DNA of 64,000 bases from an uncultured Collinsella sp. (lineage in GTDB: Bacteria; Actinomycetota; Coriobacteriia; Coriobacteriales; Coriobacteriaceae). Positions within the stretch are counted from its first letter, which is position 1, and each line of letters opens with the position of its first letter. The position numbers were made by a program, and so were the translations under genes. The notes under the pieces are model-generated. The model ran no database searches, had not been told where the DNA came from, and worked only from the letters and a program-made list of their open reading frames with translations. Where the stretch lies: assembly GCA_902470365.1 (NCBI GenBank), contig CABRFZ010000002.1, forward strand, positions 62,001 through 126,000, written 5' to 3'. This document shows positions 24,309 through 32,878 of this stretch, in pieces.

Positions 24309-25136
24309 ATGCAAACTTACGAATCGGACGCCAATATCGGAAACATTAAGCTCATCGCCGTCGACATGGACAAGACGCTGCTGACCGACGAGCGCGTGTT
24401 GCCGCAGGGTCTTGATGAGCGCTTGGACAAGCTCGCCGACGCCGGCATCGTATTCTGCCCCGCCAGCGGACGTCCAGCCCCCAAGCTCGAAGAGATGTTC
24501 GAGGGCATCAAGAACCGCCTCGCTTTTTGTCCCGACAACGGAGCGTGCGTGATCTATCGCGGCAGCTATATCTATAAGAGCAATATTGACGTGGAGCTGT
24601 ATCAGCAGGTCCTGAGCCGCGCCTCGGAGGATCCGCGCGCTGTCCCCGTCCTGTGCTGCTTCGACGAGTTCTACGTGCTTGCCCGCGACCATCAGTACCA
24701 CGACGAGATCAGCGTCTACTACAACACAATCAACTACGTCGACAGCTTTGAGGGCATTGATTTCGAGTCCAACAAGATTTCGGTCTTCTTCCCCGGCTAC
24801 GACGCCGAGCCCGCTTTCCGCGAGACCTATAGCCCCGAGTTCTCGGACAAGCTCTACGTCACCAACGCCGGGCGCGAGTGGATCGACTTTATGAACCTGG
24901 GTGTCGACAAGGGCGCCGGCGTCGCGCACCTGTGCGAGCACCTGGGCATCGATATTGCCGATGCCGCCGCCGTGGGCGATACCTACAACGACATCCCCAT
25001 GCTCGAGCGCGTCGGCCACAGCTTTATCGTGGACAATGCCGAGGAGCACATGAACGCGCACGCCAAGTGGCGCATTCCGAGCAACAACGACGGGGGCGTA
25101 CTGACGCTCATCGACGCCATCTTGGCGGCTCGCTAA
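24309..25136 (+). CDS. Cof-type HAD phosphatase
   Basis: This 275-residue hydrolase belongs to the HAD-IIB (Cof/YidA) group: motif I IAVDMDKTLLTDE near residue 15, ASGRPAPKLEEMF (motif II), the cap domain in the middle, and motif IV VGDTYNDIPMLERVGHSF. It probably dephosphorylates sugar or cofactor phosphates; the substrate is unknown. AACGAAAGG precedes the ATG. It ends beside a large inverted-repeat element. Confidence 0.87.
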   Translation: MQTYESDANIGNIKLIAVDMDKTLLTDERVLPQGLDERLDKLADAGIVFCPASGRPAPKLEEMFEGIKNRLAFCPDNGACVIYRGSYIYKSNIDVELYQQVLSRASEDPRAVPVLCCFDEFYVLARDHQYHDEISVYYNTINYVDSFEGIDFESNKISVFFPGYDAEPAFRETYSPEFSDKLYVTNAGREWIDFMNLGVDKGAGVAHLCEHLGIDIADAAAVGDTYNDIPMLERVGHSFIVDNAEEHMNAHAKWRIPSNNDGGVLTLIDAILAAR

Positions 25137-25146
25137 CGCGCTCGTC

Positions 25147-25275
25147 GGACCTGGCCGGGTGGCATGGGTTAACTTTTCGCTCGGTCAGGTCCTGCGCAAG
25201 ACGAAAGCCACATTAAGTGGCTTTCTTTGCGTGCGGAATCTACGAAAAGTTAACCCATGCCACCCGGCCAGGTCC
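25147..25275. repeat. Composite 129-base inverted repeat with 33-base arms
   Basis: Arms at 25147-25179 and 25243-25275, sharing GGCATGGGTTAACTTTTCG, are perfectly complementary. The 63-base interior holds a second hairpin (AAAGCCAC/GTGGCTTT, near 25204-25223). The sequence AGGTCCTGCG occurs both inside and just at the right end. The element lies between convergent genes and is unlike an ordinary terminator. It may be a non-autonomous mobile or REP-like element. Confidence 0.8.
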
Positions 25276-25342
25276 TGCGGTGACTTGCTTGCCGCCTAGA
25301 TAGCGTCTTGGCGCCTAGATACTTGGCTGATTTTTCGGAATG

Positions 25343-25374
25343 AAGGGGGCTCCTTGTTGGCAAGGAGCCCCCTT
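25343..25374. terminator. Bidirectional terminator before polA end
   Basis: AAGGGGGCTCCTTG and CAAGGAGCCCCCTT form a perfect 14-bp stem with a 4-base loop, flanked by CTGCTTTT on the plus side. It serves polA on the minus strand and possibly the HAD gene. Confidence 0.85.
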
Positions 25375-25409
25375 CTGCTTTTGGCTACTTTGGGGTTGTT
25401 AGTACGTCT

Positions 25410-28160
25410 TTATTTGGCATCGGCCCAGGTTATGCCGGTGCTGGCTTCGGCGATCAACGGTACGCGGAGGTCCACTACGTGCTCCATGACGTCGCGGACC
25501 ATCGCGGTGAGTGCCTCAACCTCATCCACTGGGCACTCAAAGTCAAGTTCGTCGTGTACCTGCAGAATCATGTGGGCGGCAAAGCCCTCTTCTTCCAGGC
25601 GGCGGCTTACGCGGGCCATGGCGATCTTGATGATGTCTGCTGCGGTGCCCTGCATGGGGTGGTTCATGGCCGTGCGCTCACCAAAGCCACGGAGTTGCGG
25701 GTTTTTGGCCTTGAGCTCCGGAATATGGCGTCTGCGGCCGTACATGGTCTCGGCGTAGCCCGTCTGCTTGGCGCGCGCCACCACATTGTCGAGGAACGTT
25801 CGCACGCCCGGGTAGGCCTCGTAGTAGCGATCGATCATATCGCGCGCCTCGGCCATCGAGATATGCAGCGACTGCGACAGGCCATAGGCCTGCTGGCCGT
25901 ACACGATGCCAAAGTTCACGGCCTTGGCGCGGCTGCGCAGGTCGGGTGTCACCTCGGACACCGGCACGCCAAATACACGCGCCGCCGTCTCGGCATGGAA
26001 GTCCTCGCCCTCGTTAAAGGCACGTACCAGATGTTCATCACCCGAAAGATGCGCGAGCAGGCGCAGCTCGATCTGCGAGTAGTCCACCGCCAAAAAGACG
26101 CTGCCCTCGCCCGCCGAGAACGCCGTCTTGACGGTACGCCCCAGCTCCGAGCGCGTCGGAATGTTCTGCAGGTTCGGGTCGCTCGAAGACAGGCGCCCCG
26201 TCGCGGTGATGGTCTGGTTGTACGTGGTGTGCACGCGACCGTCACCACGGCGCAGCGGGCCCAGCGTATCCAGATAGGTCGACTTGATCTTGGACTTCTC
26301 ACGCCAGTCCAAGATCAGACGCACGATCTCGTGGTCGCGGGCAAGATCGCTCAACACCTTGGCGTTGGTCGAATAATAGCCGCGCTTGGTCTTCTTGAGG
26401 CCCTTGGTCGGAAGCCCCATCACATCAAAGAGTACGTGCGACAGCTGCATGGGGCTGCCAATATTAAAGGTCTCGTCACCGGCAAGGTCGCGAATGCTTC
26501 GCTCGACCTCGGTGATCTGGGTCGCCAGGCCCTCGGACAGACTGCGCAGGCGGTCGGGGTCCACGAGCATGCCCGCGCGCTCCATCTTGGCAAGCACCGG
26601 CACGAGTGGCATCTCGATGCCATCGAACACGTTGACAGCGTTCTCGCGGGCCATGCGGTCGCGCAGTGGTGCGACCAGCGCCAGCGTCAAGGCCGCCGTG
26701 CGAGCGGCGGGCGCAGGAGCGTCCTCGACAGCATCCTCTGCACCGCGCGCCGCAGGCAGCGCCATCTGCAGATAGGTATCGGCCAGATACGCCTCATCGA
26801 ACTCGGAGCGGTCGGAATCCAGCAGGTAGGCGGCAACCACGGTATCGAAGATGCGCGTGGAATCGGCAGACAGCGGGTCCATGAGCTCGGGCTCAGAGGA
26901 ATCGATAGGAGAAAGCTCGTGCAGCAGCGCCTTCATGTCCGGACTCGCCACGCGGCCCTCCATAAACAGGCGCGCGAGCACGCCGGCAATCACGCCGTTG
27001 GCGAAGTCAAAGCCTTCAACCTCAGCCGCCGCACCGCCGTCGCCCTCCTCGAGCGCGAACAGGCCCTTGGACGTCGCCAGCCACAGCGTGCGCGTCAGTC
27101 CAAAGAGCGCGCCCTCTTCCTTGTCGTCGTCCACCACGGCGGCAACCCACTCGCCGGCATCAATCGCGCGGGAGACCTCAGCCGCAACGGCACCAAGCGC
27201 GTCGGCATCGCCCGCGGCTGCGCGAACCATCGCAGGCATCTCAAGCACACTGGAGGCAGCAGCAGCCCCGCCCTCGCCGCCAATCAGCGCCAAGAAACGG
27301 TTCTGCATGGCGGTGATACCGAGCGTGCCCAGCGCCGCGGAAACCTCATCGGCAGAATACGCCGGGAAGGACGTCGCCTCAAAATCGAGCTCAACGGGCG
27401 CATCGGTGCGGATGGTCGCGACCTTGCGGCTCAGCAGAGCGTCATCGATGTGCGCACGCAGGTTCTCGCCCATCTTGCCCTTGACCTCGTCAGCATGCGC
27501 GATGACCTCGTCCAGGCTACCGTACTGCGCAATGAGCGCGCTCGCCTTTTTGGGGCCGATGCCCGGCACGCCGGGGATGTTATCGGACGTGTCGCCCTTC
27601 AGACCATAAAAGTCGGGCACGAGCGCCGGCGTGATGCCGTGATACAGATCGTCCACGCTCTCGGGCGTCATGATCGCCACGTCGGACAGGCCCTTGCGGG
27701 TCGAGACCACGTTGACGTGCTCGGTCACGAGCTGATACATATCGCGATCACCGGTCACCAGCAGCATGTCACAGCCGGCCTGCTCGCCCAGGCGCGCCAT
27801 AGTGCCCAGGATATCATCGCCTTCCCAGCCCTCGGACTGCAAAATCGGCACGTTGAGCGCGGCGAGCAGCTCCTTAATCATGGGAAACTGCGCATGCAGA
27901 TCGGGGTCCATGGGCGGGCGCTGAGCCTTGTACTGCGGCAGCATCTCCATGCGCACGCGCGGCTTGCCCTTGTCAAACGCCACAACAACGCCGTCGGGAT
28001 TAAAGGCGTCAATCATCTTGAGGAACATATTCAAAAAGCCAAAGATCGCGTTGGTGGGACGACCGTCCGGCGCGTTCATGGTCGGCGGCACGGCGTGGAA
28101 GGCGCGGTGCATGAGCGAGTTGCCGTCGATGACGGCAAAGGTACGGCGCTTGTCAGACAT
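25410..28160 (-). CDS. polA: DNA polymerase I
   Basis: This 916-residue repair and Okazaki-fragment polymerase has an N-terminal 5'-3' nuclease domain (residues 1-310: FAVIDGNSLMHRAFHA, VTGDRDMYQL, GLKGDTSDNIPGVPGIGPKKA) and a C-terminal polymerase domain with VDYSQIELRLLAHLSGD, KAVNFGIVYGQQAYGLS and QVHDELDFE. The middle domain keeps the fold but lacks the acidic D-x-E of exo I, so proofreading is probably lost, as in Taq and Bacillus Pol I. ATG 28160 has GCGAGG upstream and fits the family start. Confidence 0.95.
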   Translation of the reverse strand: MSDKRRTFAVIDGNSLMHRAFHAVPPTMNAPDGRPTNAIFGFLNMFLKMIDAFNPDGVVVAFDKGKPRVRMEMLPQYKAQRPPMDPDLHAQFPMIKELLAALNVPILQSEGWEGDDILGTMARLGEQAGCDMLLVTGDRDMYQLVTEHVNVVSTRKGLSDVAIMTPESVDDLYHGITPALVPDFYGLKGDTSDNIPGVPGIGPKKASALIAQYGSLDEVIAHADEVKGKMGENLRAHIDDALLSRKVATIRTDAPVELDFEATSFPAYSADEVSAALGTLGITAMQNRFLALIGGEGGAAAASSVLEMPAMVRAAAGDADALGAVAAEVSRAIDAGEWVAAVVDDDKEEGALFGLTRTLWLATSKGLFALEEGDGGAAAEVEGFDFANGVIAGVLARLFMEGRVASPDMKALLHELSPIDSSEPELMDPLSADSTRIFDTVVAAYLLDSDRSEFDEAYLADTYLQMALPAARGAEDAVEDAPAPAARTAALTLALVAPLRDRMARENAVNVFDGIEMPLVPVLAKMERAGMLVDPDRLRSLSEGLATQITEVERSIRDLAGDETFNIGSPMQLSHVLFDVMGLPTKGLKKTKRGYYSTNAKVLSDLARDHEIVRLILDWREKSKIKSTYLDTLGPLRRGDGRVHTTYNQTITATGRLSSSDPNLQNIPTRSELGRTVKTAFSAGEGSVFLAVDYSQIELRLLAHLSGDEHLVRAFNEGEDFHAETAARVFGVPVSEVTPDLRSRAKAVNFGIVYGQQAYGLSQSLHISMAEARDMIDRYYEAYPGVRTFLDNVVARAKQTGYAETMYGRRRHIPELKAKNPQLRGFGERTAMNHPMQGTAADIIKIAMARVSRRLEEEGFAAHMILQVHDELDFECPVDEVEALTAMVRDVMEHVVDLRVPLIAEASTGITWADAK

Positions 28161-28326
28161 ATTGAATACCTCGCTTTGGGCTGGGCACGGTTTGCTCACA
28201 CCAGTTTACACGCTCCCCGCCCCGCGGCCACCGCACATCAGGCTTCCCTGCCGCCGTGAGCCCGCGCGTGATACGATGGCTCACGGTACATCAACCAGCA
28301 CGATCGATCCGAAAGGAGCCTGCGTC

Positions 28327-29724
28327 ATGGAGCGTCCCTGCGCATGGAAAAAGTACACGCCACAGCAAATCGAGGAGCTAGAGGAGCTTTGCCGCGGCTA
28401 TAAGCAGTTTTTGAGCGAGAACAAGACCGAGCGCCTGTGCGTCAAGACCGGTATCAAGATGGCCGAGGAGGCGGGTTACGTCAATCTGGAGACCGTGATC
28501 GCCGAGGGCCGCGCGCTCAAGGCCGGCGACAAGGTGTACGCCGCCAATCACGGCAAGGACCTTATGCTCGTCAACCTGGGCACCGCCCCGCTCGAGCAGG
28601 GCTTTAACATCCTGGGCGCCCACGTGGACTCGCCGCGCCTGGACCTTAAGCAGAATCCCGCCTTCGAGGCCGGCGACATGGCCTACCTCGACACGCACTA
28701 CTATGGCGGCGTCAAGAGCTACCACTGGGTCGCTTCCCCGCTCGCACTCGTAGGCGTCATCTGCAAAAAGGACGGCACCACCGTCGACATCAACATCGGC
28801 GACAAGGCGGACGACCCGGTCTTTACCATCTCCGACCTGCTGATCCACCTCTCGAGCGAGCAGATGGCCAAGCCCGCCAAGGATGCCGTCGATGCCGAGA
28901 TCCTCGACGTGATCGTGGGCGGCCGCCCCGTCAAGTTTGACGAGGACGACAAGGACGCTCCCAAGGAGCCCGTCAAGCAGATGTTCCTGGATATCCTCAA
29001 GGAGCAGTACGAAGTCGAGGAGGAGGACTTCCTCTCCGCCGAGATTGAGGTCGTGCCCGCCGGCCCGGCCCGCGACATGGGCCTCGACCGCTCCATGATT
29101 CTGGGCTATGGCCACGACGATCGCGTTTGCGCCTATCCGTCCATGCTCGCCCAGATCGACGTCGCCAACGTGGAGCGCACGAGCATCACACTCATCGTCG
29201 ACAAGGAGGAGATTGGCTCCGTGGGTGCCACCGGCATGACGAGCCGCTTCTTCGAGAACACCGTCGCCGAGATCATGACGCTCGCCGGCGAGGATAGCCC
29301 GCTGGCCCTGCGCCGTGCACTCGCCCACAGCCGCATGCTCTCCTCCGACGTGTCCGCCGGCTTCGACCCGGGCTACGCCGGCAAGTTCGAAACCAAGAAC
29401 GCGGCCTTCATGGGTCGCGGCCTGTGCTTCAACAAGTACACGGGCAGCCGCGGCAAGGGCGGTTCAAACGACGCCGACGCCGAGTACGTGGCCCTCGTCC
29501 GCGACATCATGGACGAGGCCGGCGTGGACTTCCAGACCTGCGAGCTCGGCCGCGTCAACGCGGGCGGCGGTGGCACCATCGCCTACATCATGGCCAAGTA
29601 CGGCATGAACGTCATCGACTCCGGCGTTGCCGTCCTGTCCATGCATGCCCTGTGGGAGGTCGCCAACAAGGCCGATATCTACGAGGCCTATCGCGGCTAC
29701 AAGGCCTTCATCGAGCGCGCCTAA
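28327..29724 (+). CDS. M18 family aminopeptidase
   Basis: This 465-residue zinc aminopeptidase has the M18 elements GAHVDSPRLDLKQNP (first metal His/Asp), the nearby HYYGGVKSYHW, the catalytic acidic pair VDKEEIGSVGATG, and LGYGHDDRVCAYPSM. M18 enzymes form large tetrahedral complexes and remove N-terminal, often acidic, residues from peptides in the cytoplasm. GAAAGGAGCC precedes ATG 28327. It is divergent from polA across 166 bases and followed by the inverted repeat at 29738. Confidence 0.93.
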   Translation: MERPCAWKKYTPQQIEELEELCRGYKQFLSENKTERLCVKTGIKMAEEAGYVNLETVIAEGRALKAGDKVYAANHGKDLMLVNLGTAPLEQGFNILGAHVDSPRLDLKQNPAFEAGDMAYLDTHYYGGVKSYHWVASPLALVGVICKKDGTTVDINIGDKADDPVFTISDLLIHLSSEQMAKPAKDAVDAEILDVIVGGRPVKFDEDDKDAPKEPVKQMFLDILKEQYEVEEEDFLSAEIEVVPAGPARDMGLDRSMILGYGHDDRVCAYPSMLAQIDVANVERTSITLIVDKEEIGSVGATGMTSRFFENTVAEIMTLAGEDSPLALRRALAHSRMLSSDVSAGFDPGYAGKFETKNAAFMGRGLCFNKYTGSRGKGGSNDADAEYVALVRDIMDEAGVDFQTCELGRVNAGGGGTIAYIMAKYGMNVIDSGVAVLSMHALWEVANKADIYEAYRGYKAFIERA

Positions 29725-29737
29725 TCAACCCTTAATC

Positions 29738-29804
29738 AGTTGCGGTGAAATACGGACTAAACTGGCCCATACACGGCCAAAACAGACCGTATTCCACCGC
29801 AACT
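29738..29804. repeat. Inverted repeat (family 1, copy B)
   Basis: Arms AGTTGCGGTGAAATACGG (29738-29755) and 29787-29804 pair with one mismatch. The arms are the same family as those at 8890-8958, sharing AGTTGCGGTGAAATA and the matching right arm, while the loop differs. It sits between two genes read in the same direction, the aminopeptidase and yaaA, and the CTTCTTTTTT after it could serve as a T-run. Confidence 0.82.
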
Positions 29805-29827
29805 TCTTTTTTGGCAGAGGAGAGTCC

Positions 29828-30637
29828 ATGCTGCAGGTCATCATTTCGCCCGCCAAGCAGATGCGCGCGGCCCAAGATGCTTTTGAAGTCCTGGACATTC
29901 CACCTTTTGCGCACGAGACGGCTCGCCTCCACCGCGCACTGCTAGATATCGAACGAAATGAAGGCAGCGGCGGCCTGCAGGCGCTATGGAACGTGAGTGA
30001 CAAACTGCTTACAACGTGCCTGGATATACTTCACGAATTTATGCCCGTCCCGAGCGATGCCGACCTCGCCGATCCCGATATCGCACGTCGAATCTCCCCC
30101 GCCGTCATGTCCTATCACGGCATTCAATACCAGAGCATGGCGCCCGAGGTCATGGATGCCGCACAGCTCGACTGGCTGCAAAACCATCTCTGGATCCTCT
30201 CGGGCCTTTACGGATGCGTGCGCCCCTTTCATGCCGTTGAACCGTATCGGCTGGAGATGGGCGCGAAGCTTGCCGTCGACGATGCCCGAGACCTCTACGC
30301 GTTTTGGGGCGACAAGCTCGCACGGGCCATCGCTCCGGCGGGCTCCAACGCTACAATCGTCAACCTCGCCAGCGTAGAGTATGCCAAAGCCGTTCTGCCC
30401 CACCTCGCGGGCGACGCCGCAGCCGTCACGTGCCTCTTTGGCGAGGGTATCCGCAACGGGAAGCCCATCCAACGGTCGACCGCCAGCAAAAAGGCGCGCG
30501 GCTCCATGGTGCGGTGGATGGCAGAAAACAAGCTCGAGGATGCAAGCGAACTTACCGCGTTCGACGTTGGTTATCGACACTTTCCCGAGCTTTCAAATAA
30601 AAATACTTTGGTCTTCCTGAACGAACAGGCCTTGTAG
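29828..30637 (+). CDS. yaaA: Peroxide-stress protein YaaA family (DUF328)
   Basis: This 269-residue protein begins MLQVIISPAKQM and has SYHGIQYQSM, LSGLYGCVRPFHAVEPYRLEM, VNLASVEYAKAV and the C-terminal KKARGSMVRWM, all typical of the YaaA family. In E. coli YaaA limits free iron and DNA damage under peroxide stress and binds DNA. A similar protective role is inferred here. GAGGAG lies 6 bases before ATG 29828. Confidence 0.92.
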   Translation: MLQVIISPAKQMRAAQDAFEVLDIPPFAHETARLHRALLDIERNEGSGGLQALWNVSDKLLTTCLDILHEFMPVPSDADLADPDIARRISPAVMSYHGIQYQSMAPEVMDAAQLDWLQNHLWILSGLYGCVRPFHAVEPYRLEMGAKLAVDDARDLYAFWGDKLARAIAPAGSNATIVNLASVEYAKAVLPHLAGDAAAVTCLFGEGIRNGKPIQRSTASKKARGSMVRWMAENKLEDASELTAFDVGYRHFPELSNKNTLVFLNEQAL

Positions 30638-30677
30638 GACCACCGCTACTTTTGAATGTGCTGCCTAGGCACGGCGT

Positions 30678-31193
30678 CTATTCCGCCAAGCCGTCGGCTT
30701 TGGCAATTTCATTTGTCGAGCCGTCCTGATAGGTAATCTTGACATGCTCCACCTCGGACACCTTGACGCCCGACGGGGGCTCCAGGCGCCATTCCGTCAG
30801 CGCGATATCCATTGTCGTGGGCACATCCCCTTGATCTTTGAGCTCGACCGACAGCGTCTTAAGCGACGCATCGAAGGTCACGCGCTCGATCTCTTCACCA
30901 GGAATGGATCCGCCACTCAGCTGCAACTGCGCAAACTCGTTGCGCGGATACCAATAGTCGCCCGGCGCGGCAACGGTATTGCCGCCCGCGACCTTCACTG
31001 TCATGATCGGCAGGGCATCGTCGGCCTCAAACTCCCACGCAGCGCCGCCGCGACCACCAAACGTCCAGATACAAAAGGCAATCACCAACACGGCAAGCAC
31101 CGCAAAACCAATCGCGACCAACCCATGGTGCGCGCGGCTCTCCTCGGCCGATACATCCCATTGCGTCTCTCGATATAGATGCTTGTCTTCCAT
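30678..31193 (-). CDS. Membrane-anchored protein of unknown function
   Basis: The protein has 171 residues. About 30 polar residues precede a single membrane helix (LVAIGFAVLAVLVIAFCIWTF), then a domain of about 120 residues rich in beta strands and acidic residues predicted outside the cell. No motif is recognised. ATG 31193 is supported by GGGGAGG 5 bases upstream. It is divergent from the thiC riboswitch, and nothing in its context shows its role. Confidence 0.65.
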   Translation of the reverse strand: MEDKHLYRETQWDVSAEESRAHHGLVAIGFAVLAVLVIAFCIWTFGGRGGAAWEFEADDALPIMTVKVAGGNTVAAPGDYWYPRNEFAQLQLSGGSIPGEEIERVTFDASLKTLSVELKDQGDVPTTMDIALTEWRLEPPSGVKVSEVEHVKITYQDGSTNEIAKADGLAE

Positions 31194-31261
31194 GTTCGCC
31201 TCCCCACAGGCACGCTCGTTGGCCCAATCGTACCCATTCAGGCTATACTTGAGCCCATGAC

Positions 31262-31356
31262 ATAACGGGGAGCTTGTAGGACAAGACGGCAGGCTGAGAC
31301 TGGGCGCGCCCGCCCTGACCCGCAAACCTGATATGGGTAATGCCAACGAAGGGAGC
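31262..31356 (+). promoter_or_regulatory. TPP riboswitch
   Basis: The thi-box elements appear in order: CGGGGAGC at about 31266, GGCTGAGA at about 31292, ACCTGATATGGGTAATGCCA at 31326-31345, and CGAAGGGAG at 31347-31355. The aptamer binds thiamine pyrophosphate and lowers thiC expression. The GGGAG of its last conserved element lies 8 bases before the thiC ATG and is also the likely ribosome site, so ligand binding may directly hide it. Confidence 0.95.
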
Positions 31357-31363
31357 CGTGCCA

Positions 31364-32698
31364 ATGAGCACACAGACCGAGCCCAAGCTCGTCACGCAAA
31401 TCGACTTCGCCCGCGCCGGGCAGATCACGCCGCAGATGAAGGAAGTCGCCGAGCGCGAGCATCGCGACCCCGAGTACATCCGCGAGCGTGTGGCCGACGG
31501 CCGCATCGCCATTCCCGCCAACATCGTGCACATCAAAAAGGGCATGCGCGCCTTTGGTGTCGGTGAGGGCCTGTCCACCAAGGTCAACGTCAACCTGGGC
31601 ATCTCGGGCGACAAGGCCGATGCCGCCGAGGAATGGAAGAAGGTCAAGATCGCCGAGGACTTTGGTGCCGACGCCATCATGGACCTCTCAAACTCGGGCA
31701 AGACGCGCCAGTTCCGCCAGCAGCTCATCGACGAGACGCCGCTCATGGTGGGCACCGTCCCCATGTACGACGCCATCGGCTACATGGAAAAGCCGCTGGT
31801 CAAGCTTACCAAGGACGACCTGTTCGAAGTCGTGCGCGCGCACGCCGAGGACGGCGTGGACTTTATGACCATCCACTGCGGCATCAACAAGTCGGTCACC
31901 AAGACCTTTAAGGAGACCGGCCGCCTGATGAACATCGTCAGCCGCGGCGGTTCGCTGCTGTTTGGCTGGATGGAGGTCACCGGCAACGAGAACCCGTTCT
32001 ATGAGTTCTACGATGAGTTGCTCGAGATTTGCCACGAGTACGACGTGACGATCTCGCTCGGCGACTCCTGCCGCCCGGGCTGCCTCTACGACTCCAACGA
32101 CGCCACCGAGACCGCCGAGATGATCGAGCTGGGCAAGCTGTGCAAGCGCGCCTGGGCAGCCGGCGTCCAGGTCATGGTCGAAGGCCCGGGTCATATGGCG
32201 CTCGACGACATCGCCGCCAACATGAAGCTGCAGAAGCGTCTGTGCCACAACGCCCCGTTCTATGTGCTGGGGCCGCTGGTGACCGATATCGGTGTGGGCT
32301 ACGACCACATCACCGCAGCCATCGGCGGCGCCATCTCCGCGAGCTCGGGCGCCGACTTCCTGTGCTACGTGACGCCCGCCGAGCACCTGTGCCTGCCCAA
32401 CGCCCAGGATGTGCTCGACGGCCTTATGGCCACTAAGATTGCCGCACACGCCGCCGACATCGCCAAGAAGGTGCCCCACGCCCGCGACATGGACGACAAG
32501 ATGGGCCAGGCGCGCCGCAAGCTCGACTGGGACGCCATGTGGAAGTGCGCGCTCGACCCGGTTACGGGCAAGAAGCGCTACGAGGAATCCCCCGCCGCCA
32601 CCGAGGGCACCTGCACCATGTGCGGCAAGATGTGCGCCGTCCGCACCGTCAACAAGGTGTTCGAAGGCACGACAATCGACCTCGGTATGGAGGATTAG
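31364..32698 (+). CDS. thiC: Phosphomethylpyrimidine synthase ThiC
   Basis: This 444-residue radical SAM enzyme turns aminoimidazole ribotide into the thiamine pyrimidine. Typical segments are DLSNSGKTRQFRQQL, GTVPMYDAIGYMEK, SRGGSLLFGWMEV, SLGDSCRPGCLYDSND, EGPGHMALDDI and VTPAEHLCLPN. The C-terminal cluster motif is CTMCGKMC, with a C-x2-C-x3-C spacing rather than the C-x2-C-x4-C of E. coli ThiC. It lacks the long N-terminal domain of proteobacterial ThiC. It follows the TPP riboswitch, and thiD lies 180 bases downstream. Confidence 0.95.
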   Translation: MSTQTEPKLVTQIDFARAGQITPQMKEVAEREHRDPEYIRERVADGRIAIPANIVHIKKGMRAFGVGEGLSTKVNVNLGISGDKADAAEEWKKVKIAEDFGADAIMDLSNSGKTRQFRQQLIDETPLMVGTVPMYDAIGYMEKPLVKLTKDDLFEVVRAHAEDGVDFMTIHCGINKSVTKTFKETGRLMNIVSRGGSLLFGWMEVTGNENPFYEFYDELLEICHEYDVTISLGDSCRPGCLYDSNDATETAEMIELGKLCKRAWAAGVQVMVEGPGHMALDDIAANMKLQKRLCHNAPFYVLGPLVTDIGVGYDHITAAIGGAISASSGADFLCYVTPAEHLCLPNAQDVLDGLMATKIAAHAADIAKKVPHARDMDDKMGQARRKLDWDAMWKCALDPVTGKKRYEESPAATEGTCTMCGKMCAVRTVNKVFEGTTIDLGMED

Positions 32699-32791
32699 CT
32701 TTTACGAGGCAGTCCAGTATGCCTGCTGCAACGCCCGTCTATTGTTGACTTGTGAACATTTGCTTACATTTGCGTAAAGATTGCATCGCCC

Positions 32792-32830
32792 GCCCGGGTT
32801 CGGAATACAGCCGGCCCGGGCATCTTTATA
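32792..32830 (+). terminator. Hairpin between thiC and thiD
   Basis: GCCCGGG (32792-32798) and CCCGGGC (32815-32821) pair around a 16-base loop, followed by ATCTTTAT. A TATAAT at 32827-32832 overlaps the end and may be a -10 for thiD, so the site could end thiC transcription and start thiD. Confidence 0.5.
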
Positions 32831-32878
32831 ATGCGGGGTAAAAGACCCATTTGAATCCGACCGGACAAGGGAGCGAAC

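Noticed and set aside
25479..28259. Plus-strand open frame of about 926 codons
   Set aside because: It mirrors polA on the other strand, shows no family features, and has the Arg/His-rich look of an antisense shadow.
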